From assembly GCF_018252635.1 (NCBI RefSeq), contig NZ_JAGTXM010000001.1:558122-622121 (forward strand): a stretch of DNA of 64,000 bases. Direction: 5' to 3'. Source of the stretch: Citrobacter amalonaticus (GTDB taxonomy: Bacteria > Pseudomonadota > Gammaproteobacteria > Enterobacterales > Enterobacteriaceae). Within the stretch, counting starts at the first letter, position 1, and the number at the start of each line of letters is the position of its first letter. Position numbers and translations under genes: made by a program. Shown one piece after another: positions 51,238 through 62,891 of the stretch. The notes under the pieces were generated by a model. The model was not told the DNA's origin, did not search any database, and worked only from the letters and a program-made list of their open reading frames with translations.

Positions 51238-52805
51238 AGCTTACTTAACCAGCTACGCACAGAGCGGGTATTCCCTGCTTCAAACGGTAGCGCAATATTA
51301 CGGCGCTCAACCTCTGCATGCAGCAACAAACCGCGCTCAATTTCACTATTCACCGCGTTAAGATGCAGCGAGAAACGCGATAGCGCAGACGTATCAATAG
51401 CAAACTCTAACGCCGAAAGCTCCAATAGATAACGATCGAGTTCAGCATTCACCTGCTGATAATACTCTAGTGCTTTCTGATGCTTATCTTTAAACGTATC
51501 CAGAAACGCCCAGACCTTTTTCATCAATGCGCTGTGTTCAAGGAAGTAGTTCATCACCAGCGTCAGAATACCGGTCGCCAGCGCGCCGCAGAAAGCCGCC
51601 AGTTCCGGACCAAAAGGAAAGACGAGCATCTTGGCTAAAGCTTCGTTAACCACCACACCAGCAGCCACGGCCACACCCGCAGCCACCAGCTTGCTCACCG
51701 CTTTAGCTAGCTGCCCCGGCGCTAACCCCTCAGGGTTAAAGACCATAACTTTAAAGGCCTGTACCAAATTGTTCCACATCTCACGAATCAGGCGCACCAT
51801 CATCTTCTTAGTCGTAAAGAAGATATTGAAGAGCGTCGTCGTAATGCTGGAGAGCACGCCACCGATGGCACCGTCTTTAAAGGACGTCAGGAAAGTGCTG
51901 AATTTACACTGCACTCGCTGCCAGACTGCGCGTAATGCCTCCGCAGCATCTTGCAGGAAGTCTCCGGCATCGAATGAACGACGATGCTTCTCGAACATCA
52001 CGGGAATACGCTCGTGGAACTCAAACCAGGTCTCTGCCAGAACCAGCCCCAACATCTGCCGTGTTCCCATGCGAAATGCATTGTTCATTGTGGCAGTGGC
52101 GACATTCTTCGCAAACTTGCTGCTGGTGTAATATTCCTGATTGATCGTACTGTTGTATTTTTCCCGCGCCTTTTTGTCAGCCTCTTTCATCCGTTCAAAA
52201 TCGGCGGCTGCTTTATTTTCCAGCTTATTCAGTTGTTTTTGCTCTTGCTCGGAAAGCGTTGGCTGGCTGCGCAAACGGGCAATTTCCTGCGTGGTCACAG
52301 CATGCTGTTCTTGTAGCGTTTGCACGAAGGCATCCATCGTTTTCGCCTTCTTCGCCTTATTCAGCGACTCATTCGTGAAGGTCAGATTTGATGAATCATT
52401 AGCCAGGTCGGCACCATCGCATTCGGCAAGGATACGCCCTGGATCGTTGTGAATTTCATGGGCGGCAATAATATGGTCGAGATTCTTTTTATCATTAGCC
52501 GCAAATTTCTCACCAGTGTAGGTATCGGTCAACGTACCGGCCTCGTGCGCCTTTTTTCCCGCCCGGTTGGTGGCAATGTAGTTTTCGTGGCTATGGTAAT
52601 GATGAGAATCATACCCTTCGCGTTGCTCGTACCGTTGACGCTCGGCATCGGAGGCATACACTCCCTCGCGAGCGTTATGAATGGTATTCACATCGCCGCC
52701 GTGTTTATCCTCCAGCAAGAGAAAATCCAACCCAAAAGAGGTAGTCAGACTCTTGACTACCGTCTGATGTAACTCTTCACCCCAGTCAAACCTGGCTGTG
52801 TTCAT
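51234..52805 (-). CDS. HNH-motif protein with membrane segments, unknown function
   Basis: A 523-residue protein. Residues about 95-155 look like an HNH (beta-beta-alpha metal) nuclease: TYTGEKF, then LDHIIAAHEIHND (D110-H111), then N140 and N145/N149 in SSNLTFTNESLNKAKK. A charged coiled coil follows at 175-220. Hydrophobic stretches at about 312-331, 372-388 and 400-420 suggest membrane association, followed by another coiled coil. I chose ATG 52805 (MNTARFDWGEEL). The frame opens upstream inside the preceding gene. Nuclease activity is inferred from motif only. It is the core of the candidate novel system. Confidence 0.7.
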   Translation of the reverse strand: MNTARFDWGEELHQTVVKSLTTSFGLDFLLLEDKHGGDVNTIHNAREGVYASDAERQRYEQREGYDSHHYHSHENYIATNRAGKKAHEAGTLTDTYTGEKFAANDKKNLDHIIAAHEIHNDPGRILAECDGADLANDSSNLTFTNESLNKAKKAKTMDAFVQTLQEQHAVTTQEIARLRSQPTLSEQEQKQLNKLENKAAADFERMKEADKKAREKYNSTINQEYYTSSKFAKNVATATMNNAFRMGTRQMLGLVLAETWFEFHERIPVMFEKHRRSFDAGDFLQDAAEALRAVWQRVQCKFSTFLTSFKDGAIGGVLSSITTTLFNIFFTTKKMMVRLIREMWNNLVQAFKVMVFNPEGLAPGQLAKAVSKLVAAGVAVAAGVVVNEALAKMLVFPFGPELAAFCGALATGILTLVMNYFLEHSALMKKVWAFLDTFKDKHQKALEYYQQVNAELDRYLLELSALEFAIDTSALSRFSLHLNAVNSEIERGLLLHAEVERRNIALPFEAGNTRSVRSWLSKL

Positions 52806-52851
52806 TGTGCTCGCCCATAGCAATACCGGGCAGATTCGCCCGGCGAGTTGA

Positions 52852-53949
52852 TTAAATACGAGAAGAAAATGCGTCAAACTCAGAAGCAGAAGCCGCCAGT
52901 TTTTCGTCCAGAATCTCTTTGTTCAGCAGGTTCATACCGTTGCTGTCGGTCTGCAGTTGGATCACGCCATCTTCGATAACGGCTTCACCGTTTTCCTGCG
53001 TCACCGGCTTGAACAACGGCGTGGTGATCACGTCGGTCATTATGGCGGCTAATTCATAACCATGGTCGATAATCGCCATGATCTCTTCCGACTCACTAAT
53101 CTCGCTAGTGATATTCTTCTCATGACGTTCAACAATGATGGCATGCATCGCTTTCAGCGGCTCAAAGTAGTGCTGAATAAAGACGCTATGCATACGGGTG
53201 ATTGATTCATAAATGCTATTTACATACTGCTGCACCTTCGTCAGCTGCGCTTCAGCCGCATTCATTTTCTCCACCGCCGCGGTCACTTCACGGGAGCTTT
53301 GATAAGCATTGTTAAGCGCCTTTTCGGCATGGCTATCGTAAGCCCAGCCCGCAATAGCAATCAGCGGAGCCACCACTGCACCGCCAAGCACCATCGCGCC
53401 GCCCGCCATTCCCCAACCACCTGCGGCCAGGGAACCACCACCAATCGCCGCCATTGTAGCGTTATACGCCGCCGCACCAGACAGGGCGGCGATCGGCGTA
53501 CCGGTAGAAGCTGCGGCAAACGCCATCACGCCGCTGTACACGGCAAAACCAGCGGCAGCACCAGAAACCCCGGCACCGACGACCGTCGTCAGGTATTCCG
53601 TGGCGGAAATCGCCAGGTTCTGAATTTTATTGATGTTATGCTGTGGTACCTTCAGCCGAAGATCTTTATGCCCATCTTTCGCCATACGCGCCAGCAGATC
53701 GTCGGCAATCGTTTTAAACTCATTGAAATCTTTACCGATTTCCAGCTCTTTTTCACCCAGTTCGGCCAGTTTTTTCGACGTTGTTTCATTTGCCAGATCA
53801 AAGCTCTCTTTATGCTTATCAAAGCGACGCTGCGCGCGATCTAATACATCATCAGCTTCCGATTTTTTCTGGTAGCCATCATAAGCTTTTTTACCGCCAA
53901 ACGCCGTTGCCGCTGCCGCGACGCCCAGAATAATGAATGGTAATGCCAT
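52852..53949 (-). CDS. Glycine-zipper membrane protein, unknown function
   Basis: A 365-residue protein. A short hydrophobic N-terminal helix (1-18) is followed by a charged coiled coil (about 28-95). Residues 122-202 form a very Gly/Ala-rich hydrophobic region with repeated small-x3-small spacing (VGAGVSGAAAGF, AIGGGSLAAGGWGMAGGAMVLGG), resembling glycine-zipper pore or membrane-insertion segments. A second long helical part (205-300) follows. ATG 53949 has AGGAG upstream. No family is recognised. It is encoded between the WYL regulator and the HNH protein, so it is a likely effector or partner. Confidence 0.7.
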   Translation of the reverse strand: MALPFIILGVAAAATAFGGKKAYDGYQKKSEADDVLDRAQRRFDKHKESFDLANETTSKKLAELGEKELEIGKDFNEFKTIADDLLARMAKDGHKDLRLKVPQHNINKIQNLAISATEYLTTVVGAGVSGAAAGFAVYSGVMAFAAASTGTPIAALSGAAAYNATMAAIGGGSLAAGGWGMAGGAMVLGGAVVAPLIAIAGWAYDSHAEKALNNAYQSSREVTAAVEKMNAAEAQLTKVQQYVNSIYESITRMHSVFIQHYFEPLKAMHAIIVERHEKNITSEISESEEIMAIIDHGYELAAIMTDVITTPLFKPVTQENGEAVIEDGVIQLQTDSNGMNLLNKEILDEKLAASASEFDAFSSRI

Positions 53950-53987
53950 AGATAATAATCTCCTGTGCAATAAGTCGTTGTTACCCG

Positions 53988-54908
53988 CTACGCATCACAT
54001 TCCTGAACAGGAACGGAGTCGCGATCGCCAGTGATGTAGTTATGCAGTAAGTTGATGACCGTTTTTTTCAACCATTCTGGTTCCAGAATTTCTATATTCG
54101 GTAACCAGAATAGAATTAGTGGAATAATTTGATTCTGATGTGCGGCCTTGCAAAGCAAAGTCACGCCATCATTCTCTTCGCGAACCAATTCTTGCTGAGG
54201 CAGTAAGTCTCGTCTTGCGAAGTAGCCAGCAATACTGTGTTTAATACGCACCCGCACCTCAAACGTCTCTTCACTCACCCAAGGATCGCGATGCTCATCA
54301 ATTAATGACAGTGTGGGTATATCTACAGCAAAATGCTCTTTCCGGATATCCAACCACCGAATTTTACTTAACGAAAAAGACTTTAGTTTTCCGTCCTCAG
54401 TCGCCTGCAGATACCAAATATTTTTCTGGTTAACTAATTTATAAGGATGAACGGTGCGCGTTTTGTCTTTATATAAAATATGACAGATGCTGTTTTTCTG
54501 AATCGCTTTTTCTAATAAGTTAAAATACTTTCGCAAATCATTTCTGACTGAATGTTCAGGGCGACCAAACTGAACTCTAACATGCTGTTCTGCAGCTCTT
54601 TTCTCTAAGTTAAGCCAAAAATCCTCATCTCTGTCAGGAAAAACCGCGTCGGCGTCCAGCAACTTAGCCAGTGGGTAATGAAGAGCATCGTAGCGATTAT
54701 TCTGAGCTCGAATAGGTATCAATCGATACTCTCCACCACCACACCCCTCTATAAATGAGGAAAGCATATTAAGATCACGATAGACCGTTCGTTCAGTAAT
54801 ATTAAATTTCCTCATCAACTGATAGCGATTCACAGTGCCACAAGTTTGTAGTTCTATCAGAATATCGACTAAACGTCCCGCTGAGCAACTCCTTGCTGAA
54901 TTGGCCAT
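53988..54908 (-). CDS. WYL-domain transcriptional regulator
   Basis: A 306-residue regulator. The N-terminal helix-turn-helix is DeoR-like (LMRKFNITERTVYRDLNML, residues about 32-50). The WYL domain lies at about 135-200, with RTVHPYKLVNQKNIWYLQA and SLSKIRWLDI containing the ligand-contact Y/R residues. A WCX-like C terminus follows. Regulators of this build (BrxR, CapW) often head phage-defence operons. ATG 54908 follows AGGTG. A GTG two codons earlier is possible. The downstream membrane-protein gene begins 38 bases later. Confidence 0.85.
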   Translation of the reverse strand: MANSARSCSAGRLVDILIELQTCGTVNRYQLMRKFNITERTVYRDLNMLSSFIEGCGGGEYRLIPIRAQNNRYDALHYPLAKLLDADAVFPDRDEDFWLNLEKRAAEQHVRVQFGRPEHSVRNDLRKYFNLLEKAIQKNSICHILYKDKTRTVHPYKLVNQKNIWYLQATEDGKLKSFSLSKIRWLDIRKEHFAVDIPTLSLIDEHRDPWVSEETFEVRVRIKHSIAGYFARRDLLPQQELVREENDGVTLLCKAAHQNQIIPLILFWLPNIEILEPEWLKKTVINLLHNYITGDRDSVPVQECDA

Positions 54909-54930
54909 AAGCACCTACTTTTCTGTTTTC

Positions 54931-54971
54931 CTGACATGGATTATATGTGAAATGCTGACATAGACTGTCAG
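54931..54971 (-). promoter_or_regulatory. Promoter and candidate operator of the WYL operon
   Basis: The reverse strand has TATAAT at 54940-54945, about 32 bases upstream of the regulator ATG. CTGACAT occurs twice in direct orientation, at 54931 and 54955. The second copy forms a perfect palindrome with TGTCAG (54955-54971, five-base spacer), placed where the -35 region should be. This fits autorepression by the WYL protein. Confidence 0.5.
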
Positions 54972-55285
54972 TTCATCGGCAGGTTTGCCAACTTTTTTAG
55001 GGATACTGGCAATTTTTTTGATCGTTAACAACATTAGATCGTTTTAGATATACAGGTGGTGTTAAGTGGACTGACTCCATGGCCGTGGACATGTCCTCTC
55101 CTCAGGACTAACGCCATCAAGATGGCAGAACACTTCAACGTAATCGAAGATACTTACAAGACATTGTATGTTAAAAACCAGGCAGAGTTTTGTTCCGAAC
55201 AAGACGCTTCCAGACCAAAAGGCCGTCAACTTTTGATGCCGGAATAAATTATTATTTTGGCTATGTTACGTAAGGCTGATAACGT
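54972..55285. other. Island spacer without a confident gene
   Basis: An AT-rich stretch between the WYL operon promoter and the broken AraC gene. A 63-codon frame at 55056-55247 (with EHFNVIEDTYKTLYVKNQ and ending RQLLMPE) has no recognisable family and could be the tail of a deleted gene. Nothing else is supported. Confidence 0.35.
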
Positions 55286-55605
55286 TTAACTGCTCATATT
55301 TTTTCTCTTTTCGGCGTTTCTATATTTCAATGGTGGCAATTTATATTTTTTAGAGAAAAACCGAGTAAAGTCTGTTGTGAGTCGAATCCAGATATAAAGG
55401 CGATAAGATCTTTAGCTGCAAGTTTAAGTTTTTTATCTCTAATATATGTTCCAAGGCTAACTTCTTTTACCTGTACAAAAATCCGCTGAAGATGCCACCT
55501 GGAGTATCCTGCCTGCGCAGCAACATCCTCTATCTTCAGCGGTTTATGTAAGTTTGAATCAATCCATTGAGTGATCTCATCGATGATGTCTTCTGTTCTG
55601 AACAT
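55286..55605 (-). pseudogene. Broken AraC-type regulator (MarA/RamA/SoxS-like)
   Basis: Starts MFRTEDIIDEITQWID and has the first helix-turn-helix of the RamA/MarA group (IEDVAAQAGYSRWHLQRIF). After LAAKDLI about ten residues are missing, and the frame resumes with GFDSQQT. A one-base loss then shifts the frame. In the other frame it would continue TRFFSKKYKLPPLKYRN and stop at 55286. The intact reading frame therefore ends early, at 55327. The second DNA-binding helix is destroyed, so function is unlikely. Confidence 0.75.
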
Positions 55606-55661
55606 AAATCGATGCTCACTATAAGAGGATTGTGACACCTCTTGTTTGGGATGTTAATTAT

Positions 55662-55913
55662 TTACTTATAGATTTCCGCAACCCCATGCAGTCGGTTATT
55701 TCCCGTAGTCGACAGAATTTTGAACGATGTTGCTCCTTGCTCATCAGCCTTACGAGAGAGCGCATTCGATAAATCATCAAGCGTATAGGCATTGCTGGCT
55801 GAGACGACACCCATCTTTTCTTTCCCATCGGCTTGATTAATTTCCTGAGCAGCAGAGGCGGCATTCACTGAAATAAACCCCATGACCAATGTAGCAATAA
55901 GTAGTGTTTTCAT
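55662..55913 (-). CDS. BhsA/McbA-like periplasmic protein (DUF1471)
   Basis: An 83-residue precursor. The signal peptide MKTLLIATLVMGFISVNAASA is followed by the short YdgH/BhsA/McbA/YhcN domain. It has the usual KMGVVSASNAYTLDDLSNALSRKADEQGATSFKI-type segment and the ending RLHGVAEIYK. These proteins are induced by stress and affect biofilm and permeability. It lies beside the AraC-type pseudogene, its possible former regulator. Confidence 0.88.
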   Translation of the reverse strand: MKTLLIATLVMGFISVNAASAAQEINQADGKEKMGVVSASNAYTLDDLSNALSRKADEQGATSFKILSTTGNNRLHGVAEIYK

Positions 55914-56053
55914 AACTAATACCTCTTTTTAAATCTATGTTTAAAACTGGATTCGTATTATGGGAATTACCCCGTCTGTATATTCAATTATACAGACCTA
56001 AGCTGACATGAGGCTGACCGCTATATGACAAAATTGTCAGGGTTGTAGATTGG

Positions 56054-56827
56054 TTAATTTTTTGAATATAGGTTCAGCTCGTTAATAATGCACTCAGGTT
56101 CTTCACGCAGAGGCATATTGTCTATGTCTAAAACCCCATCATTTTTTTGTGGATCATCAGTCTGCAGGTCTGCAAACAGTGGGGTAAGATCCTGCTGTGC
56201 TCCGCCTCGCTCAGCTACCAGCTCGAACGTTTTATTTTTTGCCTCGTCGTTGGTCAGGGCACTGACCAGAACCTCTGCGATTTGCTCCCGGGATATCACA
56301 CCATCTTCCGGTGTCCCTGCGTGGCGACGATCCCCCTGAAGCATAACAATTCTGTGTTCATCATCGTTGTTGTAATCAAACCAGCCGGGCCTAACGATGG
56401 TATAAGGATGACCACTGGCCCTTACCAGACGCTCGGCGCGTCTTTTCCAGTCATGAACTTCAGTACGTTGATTCCAGGTGCTGAGTCGTTCAGTCACACC
56501 AATTGTGGTCATTAAGCTGATGCGAACAGGCGTATCTCTGAATAGGCGTAAAATATTACGCACGCCGCCGTAATCTATTGCTCTGGCACCAATACGCCCC
56601 TGACCATCGGAACCGAGCGTGAAGATGATGGCATCAATATCTTTCGGTAATTCGGTGAGTGTTTCAGGCATTGAAACATCGCCGTAAAAAACATCTGTTC
56701 CACGAGGAAGCAATTTTACTTTGCGTTTATTTCTGACCAGCGCGACGGGCTGATGGCCCATTTCAATAGCGGTATTCACTACATGAAGACCAATACTTCC
56801 TGTCGCGCCTGCAACGAGTATTTTCAT
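56054..56827 (-). CDS. NAD(P)-binding atypical SDR (NmrA-like)
   Basis: A 257-residue protein. The Rossmann motif VAGATGSIGLHVV begins at residue 5, followed by a basic patch VRNKRKVKLLPRG that suits NADP(H). The fold resembles NAD(P)H-binding PF13460 proteins that act on flavins or quinones or serve as redox sensors. It is divergent from a LysR gene with a 148-base spacer, so it is the likely main target of that regulator. Confidence 0.82.
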   Translation of the reverse strand: MKILVAGATGSIGLHVVNTAIEMGHQPVALVRNKRKVKLLPRGTDVFYGDVSMPETLTELPKDIDAIIFTLGSDGQGRIGARAIDYGGVRNILRLFRDTPVRISLMTTIGVTERLSTWNQRTEVHDWKRRAERLVRASGHPYTIVRPGWFDYNNDDEHRIVMLQGDRRHAGTPEDGVISREQIAEVLVSALTNDEAKNKTFELVAERGGAQQDLTPLFADLQTDDPQKNDGVLDIDNMPLREEPECIINELNLYSKN

Positions 56828-60055
<3,228 letters not shown>

Positions 60056-60535
60056 ATGCGTATTCATCAACAGAATAAGTCCCGTAAACTATATCGCAGC
60101 GTCAACACGACGACGCGGCACCATTCTAATAATCCAGGTGCTGAGTATCGGTGGGAACGAAATCGCAAAATAGTCGGAGATGAGCTACTGGTAAAGCGCG
60201 AGACAATGCATAGCAGACAGAAGCGTGGCCGAGACTACACACCATTGTTTTATTTTCTGATCAAACAGATTGGCAAGCCGTGGAATGAAATATTCAGCGA
60301 AGTATGTGGGCGTCTTGATACCACCGAGCCGGTATTCTGGTTGGTCGCGCTACATGAGCATCAGCGAAGGGATTTAGTCTGCATTGGTGAAAGCAGTTTC
60401 TACCCAGGTCTGTTTGTTGATGAGAATGGAATTCTGCAACAGGTAAACCCTTCAATCACGAGAAATGACGTTAAGGTGACATGTCGTTGCTGCACACACA
60501 CTTATATTGGTGAACCTGTACCTTGGATAGATTGA
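60056..60535 (+). CDS. Conserved hypothetical protein, orphan
   Basis: A 159-residue basic protein. No function is recognised. The N terminus is rich in Arg, Lys, His and Asn, followed by DYTPLFYFLIKQIGKPWNEIFSEV and a C-terminal cysteine cluster (TCRCCTHTYIG). It reads like a compact cytosolic protein. Its base composition differs from the core region. It is 243 bases ahead of a lipoprotein gene. It might belong to a toxin-immunity or secretion accessory set, but this is a guess. Confidence 0.6.
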   Translation: MRIHQQNKSRKLYRSVNTTTRHHSNNPGAEYRWERNRKIVGDELLVKRETMHSRQKRGRDYTPLFYFLIKQIGKPWNEIFSEVCGRLDTTEPVFWLVALHEHQRRDLVCIGESSFYPGLFVDENGILQQVNPSITRNDVKVTCRCCTHTYIGEPVPWID

Positions 60536-60778
60536 GTGACACCACCTATCTTATCTTGGGTGCGATCATTGTCAGCAGTAAACATCCGTTACTCACTTAC
60601 TGCGGGCCGTTAGCCCTTACGCAATGTGCCAGAAGCGGAGGTTCATCACAATTTGTATTTTTTCAAGATATTTCCTGTAAAAACCCCCCTTTGTTATATA
60701 CCCATGAAGATTTACATTAACGTTATTGGCGGCTATAGCCGATACTGGTTTCACGGGATCAAACAACAGGAAGAATGG

Positions 60779-61699
60779 ATGAACATTTTTTTATCGAGGT
60801 CACTGTCAATTGTATGTACCACGCTGCTACTGACGGCCTGCTCTGGCATTCGTGACCAATCTGAAAAACCATACAATTATCGCGCTGAACATAGCATCGC
60901 CTGGAATATCATGAATGCATCCGGCATGGACACATATAGCGACGCGTTGGTTAACCAGTCTCAAAGTAAAATGTACAGCCGCACGGATTACAATTTCGCT
61001 TACCCTGTCGAGGGAAATACTAAATTAAATGAAGTGACATTGCCCTTAACCCCGTTACTGCAACATCGTGACACGGGTATGAGTGTGGAAGATTGGCAAT
61101 CAAATGGGATCCTTGCCTGGATCCCTACCGAACTGGCAACCACCCCCCAGGCGGCTTCACTTGTGCTCTCAGATAAAATAGAATCTGCTGTCCTGGCGAC
61201 CCTAAATGAATCTAAACGCGAATTTAGGGTTCGTAAGGGGGCGGGGTACAACGACTGGTTAGGAAAATACGTTTTTCAAACCAATGCTTCACGCTATCTA
61301 ACCATTAAATTTGCAGATAAAGATGCAGGATGTGAGCTTCCAAAGGATGATTATTTCGACCCTGCCCGCAAGAATACCCCGATCTGTACTTTTTTCACAA
61401 GCTTCCACGATGCAGAAAAAATTGTCCGCACTCCTGAGTTCATAGGTTCAAATGCGACCGGGAAAAGTTATTTCATAAGACACGATGGTTTAAATGGAAG
61501 TTCCCTCAGCTCGGTATTTAATAAAAACGCAGGTCATTCTGATGCAGAAAATGAGCGTATGAATTATGCCTTCATGCAACAGGTCAGTAGCCATCTTCCT
61601 GCGTGGGTAGTTATTTACCTGTCACCTCATGATGATGAAGGTTTGCCTGCCGTTGCATTACAGCAAGGGAAAGTGCATTTTTTCTTTCGCGAAAAATAA
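60779..61699 (+). CDS. Lipoprotein of unknown function
   Basis: A 306-residue protein from ATG 60779, preceded by AGGAAG. The signal peptide MNIFLSRSLSIVCTTLLLTAC has lipobox LTAC, with the lipidated Cys at about residue 21. The mature part has no recognised domain. It contains a pair of cysteines (AGCELPKDD and TPICTFF) that may form a disulfide. The long open frame upstream (from 60626) is not supported. It is followed 27 bases later by a truncated frame at 61727. Confidence 0.75.
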   Translation: MNIFLSRSLSIVCTTLLLTACSGIRDQSEKPYNYRAEHSIAWNIMNASGMDTYSDALVNQSQSKMYSRTDYNFAYPVEGNTKLNEVTLPLTPLLQHRDTGMSVEDWQSNGILAWIPTELATTPQAASLVLSDKIESAVLATLNESKREFRVRKGAGYNDWLGKYVFQTNASRYLTIKFADKDAGCELPKDDYFDPARKNTPICTFFTSFHDAEKIVRTPEFIGSNATGKSYFIRHDGLNGSSLSSVFNKNAGHSDAENERMNYAFMQQVSSHLPAWVVIYLSPHDDEGLPAVALQQGKVHFFFREK

Positions 61700-61726
61700 A
61701 GCAGAACACATCAACAGGGGATCTTA

Positions 61727-61876
61727 ATGTCCGCTTCTCGCTCTCAGCAGACCCTGGAATTGAAAGCAGAGGGACTACCTGACACAATTTTGCACAGTGA
61801 AGAGTCGGGCGTTGTTAACGTTCAGATTTTCAATGTATCAATGACCATCCGCAGGGCGGGGGAGACGTTGCGATGA
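61727..61876 (+). pseudogene. Truncated gene start, 49 aa
   Basis: A good ribosome-binding site (CAGGGGATCTTA) precedes an ATG and a frame reading MSASRSQQTLELKAEGLPDTI, which soon runs into the 3' end of the reverse-strand LysR gene and stops at 61874. The first 30 residues look like a normal protein start, loosely like VgrG N termini. The rest is probably deleted at a junction near 61815. Origin uncertain. Confidence 0.4.
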
Positions 61877-62706
61877 GGGTAATAGAGAAACAATCCCTCC
61901 ATTCGCAGGCTGTAACGCTGCAACACCCTGATAAGCTTACCGTGTTCTAAATCATCGGCGACCAGTTCAACAGGAACATAGGCCAATCCGAGGCCCAGCC
62001 GGGCGGCCTCTGCTTCCATATAGCTGTCGGATAGGGCCCATTGCCCTTCAGGCCGATGAGTGATTTTTTTATCATCCTGAGTGAGTTCCCACTGGTATAC
62101 GCTGCCGTCGGCAAACTGATAGGCGATACAGGGATGCGTCTTTAAATCTGTCGGGGTTTGCGGAAAACCATAGCGACGAAAATGTTCCGGAGTACCCACA
62201 ATCGCCATCTCCATATCGGGCGTAATGCGTACTGCGACCATGCCCTGGCCGACTTCAGGCCCCAGACGGACGCCGGCATCGAATCTTTCCTCGATGATAT
62301 CGACGAACCGGCTCTCATTCATCAGTTCAAGCCTGATATCAGGATAGCGCTGTTTAAATACCGCAAGCTTTGGCAGCAGGCATTTATCAATCGCGTGCTG
62401 GCTGGCATTGATACGCACCGTGCCGGAGGGCGTCTCTCGATAGTGCGCCAGCGTGGCAAGCCCAAGATCTAACGTATCAAATCCAGATGCCGTCTTCTGG
62501 TAGAGCTGCTCGCCTGCTTGCGTTAGCGACAGTTTACGCGTGGTGCGCACCAGCAGCTGGACGCCCAGCCTTTCTTCAAGCTCACGAACAGAACGGCTTA
62601 CCCCGGACTGAGCAAGCCCCAGCCGCTGAGCCGCCGCGGTAAAACTGCCTTCCCGCACCACCTGCATAAACAGGTACAGCTCGTTGTAGTTTTCCCTTTT
62701 CGCCAT
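61822..62706 (-). CDS. LysR-family transcriptional regulator
   Basis: A 294-residue LysR protein. The helix-turn-helix is SFTAAAQRLGLAQSGVSRSVRELEERLG (about residues 21-48), and the effector domain follows (TVRINASQHAIDKCLLPKL, FDAGVRLG). It is divergent from a secreted alpha/beta hydrolase gene with a 185-base spacer that holds a 12-base direct repeat. It therefore probably controls that hydrolase. It is similar in group to the LysR gene at 56976. Confidence 0.88.
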   Translation of the reverse strand: MAKRENYNELYLFMQVVREGSFTAAAQRLGLAQSGVSRSVRELEERLGVQLLVRTTRKLSLTQAGEQLYQKTASGFDTLDLGLATLAHYRETPSGTVRINASQHAIDKCLLPKLAVFKQRYPDIRLELMNESRFVDIIEERFDAGVRLGPEVGQGMVAVRITPDMEMAIVGTPEHFRRYGFPQTPTDLKTHPCIAYQFADGSVYQWELTQDDKKITHRPEGQWALSDSYMEAEAARLGLGLAYVPVELVADDLEHGKLIRVLQRYSLRMEGLFLYYPHRNVSPALRMVIDTLKI

Positions 62707-62891
62707 TGAATAATTCCCCTGAATGACAGCAAGCTCAGCACTAATTTATAACAATATGGTATTAATCTTAGCAGTAATCGCCCTCTAATCAGCACTAATT
62801 CTGCTCACTATAATGACCCCATCAAAACAAAGCACCGTAGCGTTGTCCGCAGGAAACCTGTATCTCTCTGTTGTTTTTTATGGGGATTTTT
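62707..62891. promoter_or_regulatory. Divergent LysR / hydrolase promoter with direct repeats
   Basis: TCAGCACTAATT occurs at 62735-62746 and again at 62789-62800 in the same orientation, 54 bases apart. Between them is AT-rich DNA with TATGGTATTAAT. The repeats are candidate LysR binding sites. ACTATAATG at 62807-62815 is a possible -10 for the hydrolase gene. Confidence 0.5.

Noticed and set aside
55056-55247. 63-codon frame as a gene
   Set aside because: No ribosome-binding site or family is seen. It may be the end of a deleted gene, but coding cannot be supported.
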